Position numbers and translations under genes: made by a program
The notes under the pieces: generated by a model
Told to the model about the DNA's origin: nothing
What the model saw: the letters and a program-made list of their open reading frames with translations, nothing else
Databases searched by the model: none
In this document: in pieces, positions 52,429 to 63,300 of the stretch
Position numbering within the stretch: position 1 is the first letter of the stretch
Layout of the letters: each line of letters begins with the position of its first letter
Assembly: GCA_032622095.1 (NCBI GenBank)
Contig: CP136065.1
Coordinates: 21,876,134-21,940,133, forward strand
Direction: 5' to 3'
Origin: Siphonodentalium dalli
Lineage: Eukaryota > Mollusca > Scaphopoda > Gadilida > Siphonodentaliidae
Length of the DNA: 64,000 nt

Positions 52429-52514
52429 CTCTTTCAGTGCCAGGGGCCAATCTCATCGGCCCTAATGTACGGTCTGTAGAGTGCCAGGGCAGATAAAATC
52501 TGGCACTGAAAGGG
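52429..52514. mobile_element. 86-bp TTAA-flanked MITE, CTCTTTCAGT family
   Basis: TTAA at 52425-52428 and 52515-52518 flanks CTCTTTCAGTGCCAGGGGCC and TCTGGCACTGAAAGGG. It is a short form of the element at 27394-27689. A third end of the same family (TTGGCACTGAAAGGGTTAA) stands at about 52692-52710, after the hairpin at 52580. Confidence 0.8.
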
Positions 52515-52579
52515 TTAAAGAATATAAGAAAAAATTATTGAAATTGTAAAAAATTGTAAAACAATAATAACAAATGATG

Positions 52580-52668
52580 AAAATTTGTTAGGCCAATGCA
52601 TTCTCTTATATATGCGAGGCGACCTATGGTCGACTCGCATATATAAGAGAATTTATTGGCACAGGGTA
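52580..52668. repeat. Single GCATTCTCTTATATATGCGA hairpin
   Basis: GGCCAATGCATTCTCTTATA ... CGACCTATGGTCG ... TATAAGAGAATTTATTGGCA, identical in type to the right hairpin of the elements at 48269 and 57066, preceded by the same AAAAAATTGTAAA lead. Confidence 0.8.
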
Positions 52669-52810
52669 TATGGGTTGATACAAAAATCGGACTTGGCACT
52701 GAAAGGGTTAATCAACTCCACATGCCACAAAATGTAATTTGTTACACATAAATAGCAGCTTAATTTAATATCCACAAGCCTGCAAATAGTTTGTCTGTCA
52801 TTTTCAGTAC

Positions 52811-52901
52811 AGAATGAGGTCCCCCAGAGGGTGAGCTTGGTGATGCTAGCCCACAGTGCGGGATAGCATCACTAATTCACCATCTGGGGACCTCATTCTG
52901 C
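52811..52901. repeat. Hairpin of the AATGAGGTCC family, copy 3
   Basis: AGAATGAGGTCCCCCAGAGG pairs with CCATCTGGGGACCTCATTCT, with GTGATGCTAGC/GATAGCATCAC as the inner stem. The best preserved copy in the window. Confidence 0.85.
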
Positions 52902-53035
52902 TTAGGTCTCATCTTCTGGGAAGTATCAATAGTCTCATATTAACATTGCTTTTAGTTACTTTTTCCTTCTGGGAAGTTTTTATATCCTCTAATTAGCAGA
53001 AGATAAAATCCATAATCGAGGTGACTAATGTCCCC

Positions 53036-53143
53036 GAGAGCTTTCCGATGAATGGCAACAAGCCATATTTCCGACTAAATCCTGAAAAGTTACCAATAAT
53101 GCTGCTGTGGTTAAGAAGTTGATTTCTTAGAGCATTACTTTAG
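53036..53143 (-). repeat. One arm of the Tc1/mariner-like MITE
   Basis: GAGAGCTTTCCGATGAATGG through CCTGAAAAGTTACC to the terminal GAGCATTACT. The other arm is absent. Confidence 0.75.
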
Positions 53144-53149
53144 TTAATG

Positions 53150-53795
53150 GGTGGTTGATGGGTGACATTTCAAGTTTATCAATCTAAACCTCACAATACA
53201 CCCTGTCACTAACTTCTGGCCATATTGGATCCACCAGGTCCAGTTCTGTGGTTTTAGTGCTACAGGTCAAAGTTTTGGAGTAGCATTCCATTTTGGGAAG
53301 TCATGAATAAATCAAAAGCTCCATATATGGAATTGTTACTCCCAAAACTTTGACCAGTAGCATTAAAACCACAGAACCGAGGCTGGTAGAATCTATGAAA
53401 CCACGGAACGGAGCTAGATGAATCCAATACTGCCACGACCCAGTGATCTCACTTATTAAGTTCTACACACAGCCATATAATGCTTTTATCTCAAGATCCC
53501 TCAAATATATGCAGGAAAATAGCAGTACGATTATTTTGAGAACCATTTTTTTTTTATATTCGAAACATTCCAAACTGTTTAATATGACTCTGAATTTGCT
53601 TTGTTATGTATTTTTTTTCTTCTTTTATCCCGGTGAAAAACAAATGGGACGAGCTGAACATTGTACAAAACAGATGTGTTATCATGTTGATCTATATTTT
53701 ATTCATGATGACCTTTGCTTGTTGATGGTCATTTTATTTCGAAAGGGAATAATGTTGTACAAAATAACAGGTTTGACAAACTCACATATAGCTGA
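53150..53795. other. Non-coding stretch with a foldback near 53230-53410
   Basis: AGTTCTGTGGTTTTAGTGCT ... CAAAGTTTTGGAGTAGCA has an inverse counterpart TCCCAAAACTTTGACCAGTA ... AAAACCACAGAAC around 53250-53375. The 120-codon open frame at 53443-53805 has no recognisable domain and contains the next MITE end, so it is not called. Confidence 0.5.
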
Positions 53796-53799
53796 GTTA

Positions 53800-54011
53800 C
53801 AGTAATGCCCTAATTAATCGACTTCTTAACCACAGCAGAATTATGGGTAACTTTTCAGGATTTAGTCGGAAATATGACTTGTTGCCATACATTGGAAAGC
53901 TCTCGATGAGAGCTTCCAACGAATGGCAATAAGCCATATTTCCGTCTAAATCCTGAAATGTTACCCATAATTCTGCTGTGGTTAAGAAGTTGATTAATCA
54001 GGGAATTACTG
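53800..54011. mobile_element. 212-bp Tc1/mariner-like MITE, intact
   Basis: Flanked by TA on both sides, with ends CAGTAATGCCCTAATTAATC and the complement finishing ACTG. Both arms are complete, with CGATGAGAGCTTCCAACG at the centre. Same length as the copy at 17818. Confidence 0.9.
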
Positions 54012-54280
54012 TATGACTACGTTTAGGCATAAATTCATGTAGGGCCAAAAAATTTGTTTTGCAAAAATGATGATTATAATGATTATTGAACATAATTGTG
54101 CCAATAGAAGGATCATACTGTCTTCAATATCCTCAATAATTCGTCATGATATCCAAGATAATATATTCATAATTTAAATATCTGACCCAAGTACATAAGT
54201 TGATAGGGTTTTGAATGCCATGAACACAATAAATATGAGATTCCCAAACAGATTAAAGATGGTCGATCTCTTCCTAACCA

Positions 54281-54835
54281 GTAATAGATATGAATTTGAG
54301 GACACCGGTCTGGAACAGCTATCAATTTTATATAAATTCCAGGATATAATATAATAGATATGAATTTGAGGACACTGGTCCGGAACAGCTATCAATTTTA
54401 TATAAATTCCAGGATATAATATAATAGATATGAATTTGAGGAACCGGTCCGGAACAGCTATCAATTTTATATAAATTCCATGAAAAAATATAATAGATAT
54501 TAATTTGAGGACACCGGTCCGGAATAGCTATCAATTTTATATAAATTCCAGGATATAATATAATAGATATGAATTTGAGGACACCGGTCCGGAACAGCTA
54601 TCAGTTTTATATAAATTCCAGGATATAATATAATAGATATGAATTTGAGGACACCGGTCCGGAACAGCTATCAGTTTTATATAAATTCCAGGATATAATA
54701 TAATAGATATGAATTTGAGGACACCGGTCCGGAATAGCTATCAATTTTATATAAATTCCAGGATATAATGTAATAGATATGAATTTGAGGACACCGGTCC
54801 TGAACAGCTATCAATTTTATTTAGAATTTCTTACG
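54281..54835 (+). repeat. 70-bp satellite-like tandem array, 8 units
   Basis: The unit contains ATATGAATTTGAGGACACCG, GTCCGGAACAGCTATCAATT and TATATAAATTCCAGGATATA. Unit starts are spaced 69-70 bp from 54291 to 54781. Units are over 95 percent alike by eye, so expansion is recent. A palindromic ACCGGT lies in each unit. Minus-strand open frames here are repeat artefacts. Confidence 0.9.
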
Positions 54836-55400
54836 ACATTCACTGGGACAGTTTTAGGGGCGATTTTTACAACAGAAATTCTCGCAAAACATTCTGAGCA
54901 TTCATAGATTGTATGTATCAAGAGAGAGAACTCTATCTTGTTATCAGACTCAATCGTGGAAAATTGCAGATCAGCAAAGAGATTTACTGTGAATTATTAT
55001 TGAAATAAACCACTTTTAATATTATACGTTTATAGACAAATAATACACCCCATCTTCAGTTTAATCTGTATTTCATTCACACAATAGCTATTTGTAATTA
55101 AGCTTGAATTGGGATTTATAGAAACTATTTTTGTCATTTGGCCCGGAAGAAATAGGCCATCTTTAAAGAAGACTGACCATCAACAATTGTTTTTTTTAAT
55201 ATAATATATGATGATCTTTCCAATTTATAACTAACAGTTTTAAAATGTTTTGTACAAAATAAATATATTTTATTAAATATTTTATTAACAACATATAATC
55301 ATTGTTCATTTGTTGTCCTGAATAATGAACCATCACAAATTACTTGATGTTCATGTAATTTCAGGAAAGAATGTTTCTTTTTTGGTAGCGTGTTGGCGAG
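54836..55400. other. AT-rich non-coding stretch
   Basis: Nothing recognised. Confidence 0.4.
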
Positions 55401-55404
55401 TTTC

Positions 55405-56645
55405 TGTGCCAGTGAATTCTCTTATATATACGCGAGTCTCCCAAAGGAGCCTCACAATACTCCCACGTACAAGAGAATACATAACTATTTACCTTGACCT
55501 CGGCACCTCGCAAGCCAGTACATTCTCATATATGTGAGACTCCCTATGGAAGACTCCCATATATAAGATACATAACTATTTACCTTGACCTCGCAAGCCA
55601 GTACATTCTCATATATGTGAGACTCCCTATGGAAGACTCCCATATATAAGATACATAACTATTTACCTTGACCTCGCAAGCCAGTACATTCTCATATATA
55701 TGAGACTCCCTATGGAAGACTCGCATATATAAGATACATAACTATTCACCTTGACCTCGCAAGCCAGTACATTCTCATATATGTGAGACTCCCTATGGAA
55801 GACTCCCATATATAAGATACATAACTATTTACCTTGACCTCGGCACCTCGCAAGCCAGTACATTCTCATATATATGAGACTCCCTATGGAAGACTCCCAT
55901 ATATAAGATACATAACTATTCACCTTGACCTCGCAAGCCAGTACATTCTCATATATGTGAGACTCCCTATGGAAGACTCCCATATATAAGATACATAACT
56001 ATTTACCTTGACCTCGCAAGCCAGTACATTCTCATATATGTGAGACTCCCTATGGAAGACTCCCATATATAAGATACATAACTATTTACCTTGATCTCGC
56101 AAGCCAGTACATTCTCATATATGTGAGACTCCCTATGGAAGACTCCCATATATAAGATACATAACTATTTACCTTGACCTCGCAAGCCAGTACATTCTCA
56201 TATATGTGAGACTCCCTATGGAAGACTCCCATATATAAGATGCATAACTATTCACCTTGACCTCGCAAGCCAGTACATTCTCATATATATGAGACTCCAT
56301 ATTGAAGACTCCCATATATAAGATACATAACTATTTACCTTGACCTCGGCACCTCGCAAGCCAGTACATTCTCATATATGTGAGACTCCCTATGGAAGAC
56401 TCCCATATATAAGATGCATAACTATTCACCTTGACCTCGCGAGCCAGTACATTATCATATATGTGAGACTCCCTATGGAAGACTCGCATATATAAGATAC
56501 ATAACTATTCACCTCGAGCTCGGCACCTCGCAAGCCAGTGCATTCTCATATATGTGAGACTCCATATGGAAGACTCACATATATAAGATAATGCACTGGC
56601 ATAGTATCTTTAGTGCTGCATCAGTGCAACCATCACAAAAGGGTT
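55405..56645 (+). repeat. 83-bp hairpin satellite inside a TTAA-family MITE
   Basis: The left edge is TGTGCCAGTGAATTCTCTTA (55408 on) and the right edge GCACTGGCATAGTATC ... AAAAGGGTTAA, both from the TTAA hairpin MITE family. Between them are about 14 units of 83 bp: ATACATAACTATTTACCTTG, ACCTCGCAAGCCAGTACATT, CTCATATATGTGAGACTCCC, TATGGAAGACTCCCATATAT. Some units carry an extra 9 bp (CGGCACCTC). Each unit is a hairpin plus spacer of the parent element. Units are nearly identical. Confidence 0.9.
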
Positions 56646-57065
56646 AAACTTTCCTTTCATGAACAGACCATTTAGCTAACTCTGCCACACCAACTATGTG
56701 CGTTGTCATGTTGTTAATACCCCCTGGTATGAACAGGGAGGACTTTTAGTTGCCCCCCTTTCTGTTATATCTTTGCTCCCTGTTCTTTCCATACGGCTGT
56801 TACCTATTTCCTAGAGACCAGTGCCTATGACATAATATTGTTCTATGACAAGATAGACACCCGAACATCTAAACAGGAACGCTGGATCAGGGAACCATCA
56901 CGTACCCATATTTATCATCCAACATAGACCAGTTTTGTAAAACCAGGGTCCATATTGTTTAAACAATTAATCCTAATAAACGTAATTAGTTTATTTTGTC
57001 ACTTCACCCCATCAACCACAAGTTGATCATAACAAAATCAACTCACAGCAATCTTACCAGGTATA
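56646..57065. other. Non-coding stretch, nothing recognised
   Basis: No exon or repeat signal stands out. Confidence 0.4.
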
Positions 57066-57520
57066 TATGTGACTCGCCATATCAAATCCAGTCGGATGTC
57101 GGGATTTTTTTTACCCTGTGCCAATGCATTCTCTTATATATGCGAGTCGACCATAGGTCGCCTCGCATATATAAGAGAATGCATTGGCCTAACAATTTTT
57201 TATCATGTTTTTTAAATAAATGTTTCTTACAATTTTTAGGACATAAAATAAAAAAAACATCCATTACCCTGCAGGGAGCCCCACACATATATAGAAGAGT
57301 GTCGTCTGCTCATGTTTGTCTGGGGCTCTGTATGGGTGAAATTATAAAATTGTTAAAGAATACAAGAACAAATTATTAAAATTGTAAAAAATTGTTAGGC
57401 CAATGCATTCCCTTATATATGCGAGGCGACCTATGGTCGACTCGCATATATAAGAGAATGCATTGGCACAGGGTAAAAAAAATCCCGACTTCCGACTGGA
57501 TTTGATATGGCGGGTCACAT
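57066..57520. mobile_element. 455-bp MITE with two long hairpins and inverted ends
   Basis: Ends ATGTGACTCGCCATATCAAA...TCCAGTCGGA and the complement at the right are inverted over about 38 bp. Inside, CGGGATTTTTTTTACCCTGT and its complement flank the outer sides of two GCATTCTCTTATATATGCGA hairpins; between them is the GAGCCCCACACAT/GTCTGGGGCTC foldback. Same interior as 48269-48667. It shares the hairpins with the shorter TTAA family. Confidence 0.85.
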
Positions 57521-58211
57521 ATGTCAATGTACGTGCACCGACCTTTAGCCTGGAATATTTACATTTTTGCAAGCATGGCAACATCAAAGATTTTACCATG
57601 ATTTATCGCTTTGTATAATGGTTAATGGTATTGAGATACGTTGCCCGCTTGTTAATATAATTGTATGTTCAGTCAAATTTTCCATAATGGTTGTAGATCA
57701 TTAACACAGCCCTCATATTTTCCTTTTGGTTTGGTACTCGGGTATCGTAATATTTTTCGCTCAGTTTTAAATTCATGCACCGATGGGTGTGTGAAAAATG
57801 GTACTGCATGAATTAAAATAAGAGTAAGGTGTTCAAACAAATCCATATAATAGATTATATGGCTAGATGCAATCAAATGTTTTCTTCACCATATATTAAT
57901 CAATTTTACAATCAATTTTACAATATTGAGGAAAATGTTTTAGGATGGGTTCGTAAACCGGGCTATTAAATTTCTGTTGCCTTACTGTTGATTTCTCTCA
58001 AATAAAAGATAAACTAGTCAATTATGAAAACACTTAAATTATCATTGATTTCTAGACTAAGTGGATTGTTCCGTTCAGTTATAAAAGTATACATTGGAAT
58101 GGTCTATTGTTCAATTGGAGGGGTGTTCAGTACTATAAAATCAGACACCAGACAGAAAAGCAGATAGTACACTTTGAAGAGCAGAATTATTCATTATTAC
58201 GATGCTTAAGG
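57521..58211. other. Non-coding stretch with a MITE phrase
   Basis: TTATAAAAGTATACATTGGA at about 58079-58098 is shared with 6888 and 16244, indicating a degraded copy of the TTAA MITE of 16211. Nothing else was recognised. Confidence 0.5.
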
Positions 58212-58300
58212 AGAATGAGGTACCCAGAGGGTGAATTTGGTGATGCTAGTCCACTGTGTGGGATAGCATCACTACTAAATTCACCCTCTGGGGACCTGAG
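58212..58300. repeat. Hairpin of the AATGAGGTCC family, copy 4
   Basis: AGAATGAGGTACCCAGAGGG and TTCACCCTCTGGGGACCTGA pair, with the inner GGTGATGCTAG/GGATAGCATCAC stem. The last bases of the right arm are missing. Confidence 0.8.
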
Positions 58301-60630
58301 ACACCTGTCCAGAAAAGCTTCTATCAATTAATTCTGCAAATGACACACTATTTGAAGGCTTGATGGCTACAAGAAACACAATTTAACGTGAAATTGAGAT
58401 TCATTTGTCCATAAAATCGCCCCTAAAACCATGCAAGGTTGCCTTTTAACTTGTGCCTTGTGGTTGATATAAGATACGTATGAAATTGTTATTGAAGCGA
58501 GCAGGTGGTTAGACATTATGGTCTCACACACTTCACAGTTTAATGATTGTTGCATAATTATGATTTCCACGAAGTAGCCTGGTCATTTATGTTATGGGTG
58601 TGCATCAGACCTGTCAAGTTTTGAAAAAGTCAATCCGGGAGATTTTTGCGGTAGGTATCAGGGGGCCCGATATTTTTTTACGAGATGTGAGGTGGGGGGT
58701 GGTTGAGTACCCCGCGGCCGGAAACAGTTTTTGACCACTTTTTTTTCATTGACATATTTTCAACTGTTTGAAACATATTTGATTATATGTTGTGGCTTGT
58801 TGCAATATGAGAAGCACTAATACATTCAATATTGTTATAATTACCCCCATAAGTTGATATAAAATGGAAAAAGAGTGAATATTGTGGGAGTGGGTCCCAA
58901 AATTTTCATTGATTTTTTTTGCGAGCAAATTTTTTTTATTGTGTCTGTTTCAGCTTGCTTGGCAGTTTTTATATTGAAAATTGTCTAGTTCACGGTGTAG
59001 TTTCAATAAAAAAAATACTTCAGATAGCTCTAGGGTAGGGTGAACTTAATGCAGTCTGACAATATCAGCTAACAACTCATGACAGAATATTACAATAATT
59101 CTTATACTTCATGACAGTCTCTTTACTCATACAGTTAGTTGATGCATGAGTGTAATGTATGAAATAAGTATTTGTATCAGTGTTTGTATACTAAAATTGA
59201 TTTTTAAATATACTTTTGTCAAATAATTATTTTAATTGTCAAATTATTTGTTTCAGTGTTGTTGACAACCGTCAATAAGTACATAAGTAGACATGAAATA
59301 AAGTTTTAATAACATTTATTGAAAGAAACAAAAATATAACCTTCCTTGGATAGTCTTCTGAAAAGTATAAAAATATTATTTAAATAGATGTGAAGAGGGG
59401 CCAGGACACATTACAGTTTTGTTCACATTGTAATTATTATATCCCATAATTACCTGCATATACTAGATGTAAATGATACTTAATGTCTAATTCAGGCTAA
59501 TTTGAAAATTATATAAGAAGAAAAATTAATTTACTTAATTATTGTATATTTATAAGATGATGTGCATGCAAGGTGGTCTAGTTTGAAGGCACACATAAAG
59601 GTCATGTGCAGAATGTGTGTGAATTTCTTATTGCACATGAACTCCATCCAGTACATGACCAAATTCAGCTCTGATTGTCCAAATGAATCTCAGTAATATA
59701 TTTGAGAGTAATAAGTGACAGTACTACAGGTATTGGAAAACTATTTTGACCATCCGCGTTCAAACTCAAAGGGTTAAACATTATTTTAGGCCTAATCCTA
59801 AGTCGTAATGTGAGGTTGGGTCGGTGGTCATGCAGGCATACATAAAAGCTAATTCGTACACTGGTTCATATGCACATTTTCCTTTTTGGTATTACTATCG
59901 GCTCTAGGCCTACTAGTTGATGCTGCTTGATGTCTGAAAAAAAGAGATAAATTTAATTTTGTGTAATTTTTTATTCTATTATAGGCCCTGACACTGGACC
60001 TAGTTATTTTTTGTTGTCATTCCAGGAGATTCAACATATTTTTCATCTACTCACACAGATGAATAGGCTGGGTTATAAATTTACCAATATAATCACATCA
60101 TATTCTACCTTTGTTGATTGCTTGGAGTTCAATTTAGTTGAGATTATCGCTGATTACTGCTGATTATTATCTGCCAAGAAAATATTTGTCTTGCACATGT
60201 TTGTAAACAGGAAGTAACATTTAATTTGGTCTTTCAAAGAAGGGACCAATATAGAGCGGTTGGTCGTTTTTACAGAGGGGTTTTGGGGTGGGTGTCTAAA
60301 ATTTATGAAAAAAAAATGCAAGAAAGGGTGGTGGGTGTAAAAAAAATGGCAATGTAAAAAACAAAAACCCACGTCTCGCAACTTGTTTACGCCCCCCTGT
60401 AGGTATGCCCTCAAATACGTTTGCTGGCCTGGGTACTAGGCTAACTGATCCATAAAACAACGATAATCAAAGACTTCGGACTATTGAGCTTTCGGAATAT
60501 CGGACTTCGACAGTTGGAGTAGTGGGCTTATTCGTCGTCGGAATAAAGGTACGTAACCGTTTTGATATGTAAACACTGAAAATATTGATCATCTCGTCAG
60601 TCAAATCTTGTTTGCATTTTGAGTAAGCTA
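58301..60630. other. Long non-coding stretch, nothing recognised
   Basis: AT-rich, with no convincing exon. CTGTCAAGTTTTGAAAAAGT at about 58610 looks like the start of a dispersed element but has no partner in the window. The minus-strand open frame at 60154-60414 contains poly-T-derived Phe runs and is rejected. Confidence 0.4.
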
Positions 60631-61843
60631 AGGCCTAAACAAAAAATACATTTGTTTCCGCTAATGAGCTGAAAAAAATTAGGGTAGGTAGGCTTAACTT
60701 TTTTTTTTTTGTTAACTTTTTTTTTTCAGTATCTTTAAAAATAACTGTATAATACTTGTCAACAACCCAAACTATGCACTTCTTAGCCTCAATCAGGTTA
60801 ACCCAAATGACAGAGGAACTAGAAACTCCAATTCAATATTATATATGCTTCAATATTTACATATATACTAATATAGTCTTTGATAATCCTAATATTTCCC
60901 ATATGGTCTGGCGACAACTGGAGTCAGTCCAGCACCACTGAACTGTCACATATTGGAGTGACCGTCTTGTGCCGATCTCTTAATGATGGCTTCACAACCC
61001 CACCTTCTCCTCCGCATTCAGTGAAGGATCTAGGTATTTTTTGGGGAAACCTGTTTTTGGGCAATGATATGCCAAAGGCATAACCCGAAGGCCTGAGCGG
61101 AGGAAGGTTTGGGAGGGGTGACCCCCTGCATTTAGAGCTAATCTAGGGCACTTTGAGTCAGTATTTTGAATTTTACTGAGAGGTCAATTTGATCAAGTTT
61201 CTCAAGCATAACTTTGGAAATTTTTTATATATGTATGGATTGGAAATGCTTATAAGTTATTGTCAGATATCTTTTGGTTCAATGGATTATGCTTATCCTG
61301 CTTGAAATGAGAGTTACCATTATCACTCTAATTCATATACTAGGCTATTTTATAAAATTCAAGTCAGACACATACATAATATACTACATGTAGTACAGAA
61401 ACAATGTCTATTAAGTTAGTAATTACTATTTATAGTACTAATCTCTATGTTAATTTTTCATTTGGTATTATGAGATCCCACCTGATAACCAGGTTGATTC
61501 GATCAAATTGTTAATGTTCCTGTACTGTATTTGATTGAAATACTGAAGGCTGAATCATAACAAACCTGAACTGAATCTATTTGAAGTTTTCACAGATGAA
61601 AGCTAGATAAAGCCAAACCTACTTTACAGTATGATTCCAACTGTTAAACTTAAATCTTTTTGTAAACTTAAAATTTCTTATGTCAATATATATAAATGTT
61701 TTGCATGTAAATAATTTTTTTTTTTTTTTTGTTTTTTTTTGGTCCAATTTTTTTTTTTTTGCAATGGCAATAAAAAGTTTAGGGTCGGGGGTTTAAAATA
61801 GGGTCGGTCGGGTTAGCGGGAACAAACGTCTTTTTTTAGGCCT
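60631..61843. mobile_element. About 1.2-kb inverted-repeat element
   Basis: AGGCCTAAACAAAAAATACA then TTTGTTTCCGCTAA at 60631-60664 is mirrored by TTAGCGGGAACAAACGTC and TTTTTTTAGGCCT at 61812-61843. A second pair, TTAGGGTAGGTAGG near 60680, resembles GGGTCGGTCGGGTTAG-side phrases at the right. Long T runs lie inside both ends. No transposase is seen; target duplication unresolved. Confidence 0.6.
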
Positions 61844-63235
61844 AAGTGTGATGAAAACAGACTCTATGAACACCTCTGGTGCGATGAAAATAACACCAGT
61901 CATTATAGACATTTGTAGTCCACGTTTCCTTCTTCGTAAATCACATATGTACAATGGAATCGGTTGGGATAATATGTTGCCACAAGTATACGTCGAAGTT
62001 CCGTGTATATATCGTTCTATAGCAGGATTTACGTCTAGATTCAGTGGCTGGTTATTACCAGCTTATATACGGACCTACCATATAATCGTATGGTCATGCA
62101 CATGTACGGGTACAATCTAGGAAGAAGTGCATTGTGCTGTTCCAATGTTTCATGTTCAGAAAGGGCTAGTTTCCTTTTTAGCCGGGGTGGTTGTGTCGTA
62201 GATAACACGAGACGGGTTCACAGTGGTGCAAGATTGGCGGAGAAAACGATGGAGAAAACGGTGTAGATGATCCAATATGGCGGAGGATGTTTTGATGAGT
62301 ATGGTGGTTGTAAATCGTGGTATTAGTGGTATATTTCGGACAGTATAGTACAGCACATTTCTGCAACTTTACTGGTTATAAATTGGCTGTTAGGGGGATG
62401 CAAAATAATTTACGGTTTTCTTCACTGTTAATGTTAAAAACAGGTTCGAATCCAACATTCATGAAATTGCTCAAATTTGAGGTGGAATTAAATTGTTATT
62501 TTACCGTATTATTTGGTCAAGATGTTGTTAATGGGCATGAAACGTCACCGGAATGTATGTTTGATGTTTCTAGATACACAGGAGTAAGTTACTTCGCATG
62601 GTCACCTTCAAAATCGGCTGAATTTACATAAATACAAACAACCATTTTCGACGGTGCAGATGAATGTTTATGACGCGCAGAATGTTGCCTGGTTACTGCG
62701 AATAACAATTAGTAATGATGGTGCAGATGAAATACACGATGATGGTGTAGATGATATTTAGACATGGTGGTGTTCGAGAAAATTGTGATATACTAATACA
62801 AATGGCCATAATCGAAAGCTGTCATCTTCATCCAGTTCTCAATGCATAGCAGATGTGCTAGATGTATCTGCGATCCGGCTATTATAAGTTATGTACATGG
62901 ATGTCGTGTCTTAGAATTCTACACCCAGTAGCTATTCCCGCCTGTCTAATATAAAAGACGTGGTGTCACTTGCCTAATTTCGAGAACACGAAAAATCCCC
63001 TTTCTTCCATATTCTGGTGAATACATTGAGAGAGAAATTTGTTCATTGGAGTGGATACCAGTGTATCATGTTTCCGAAAACCATACAACCCATAATGTTT
63101 GTTTGACGACTGCTACGTTAGTATTGGAATAGGTTCGAAATTGAAATAGTTGAAAAAGCAGAAATCTAAATTATATAATTGCCTCATAAAAAGTTATATT
63201 TGACCCCGCCATTGAGATAATCTACAGGGGAATGC
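61844..63235. other. Non-coding stretch, two unsupported open frames
   Basis: Open frames at 61848-62120 and 62317-62631 (+) show no recognisable domain, and codon use is not distinct from surroundings. Neither is called. GATGGTG(C/T)AGATGA phrases recur at about 62238, 62718 and 62740. Confidence 0.4.
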
Positions 63236-63239
63236 GTCA

Positions 63240-63300
63240 CAGCAGACGTGGCGACAGGAAGGGGGGGGGGGGTGGTGGGGGGGGGGGGTGTCTCACCCCC
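63240..63300 (+). repeat. G-rich tract with quadruplex potential
   Basis: Runs of G longer than six occur in series at 63262-63290, separated by TGGT. The tract borders the repeat block that follows. Confidence 0.7.

Noticed and set aside
53443-53805. 120-codon open frame on +
   Set aside because: No motif, T-rich low complexity, and it runs into a MITE terminus.
54174-54534. Minus-strand frames with SWNLYKIDSCS repeats
   Set aside because: Antisense reading of the 70-bp tandem array.
55405-56645. Regular repeats with spacers, like a CRISPR array
   Set aside because: The spacers repeat as well as the repeats, the DNA is animal, and there are no cas genes. It is a satellite.
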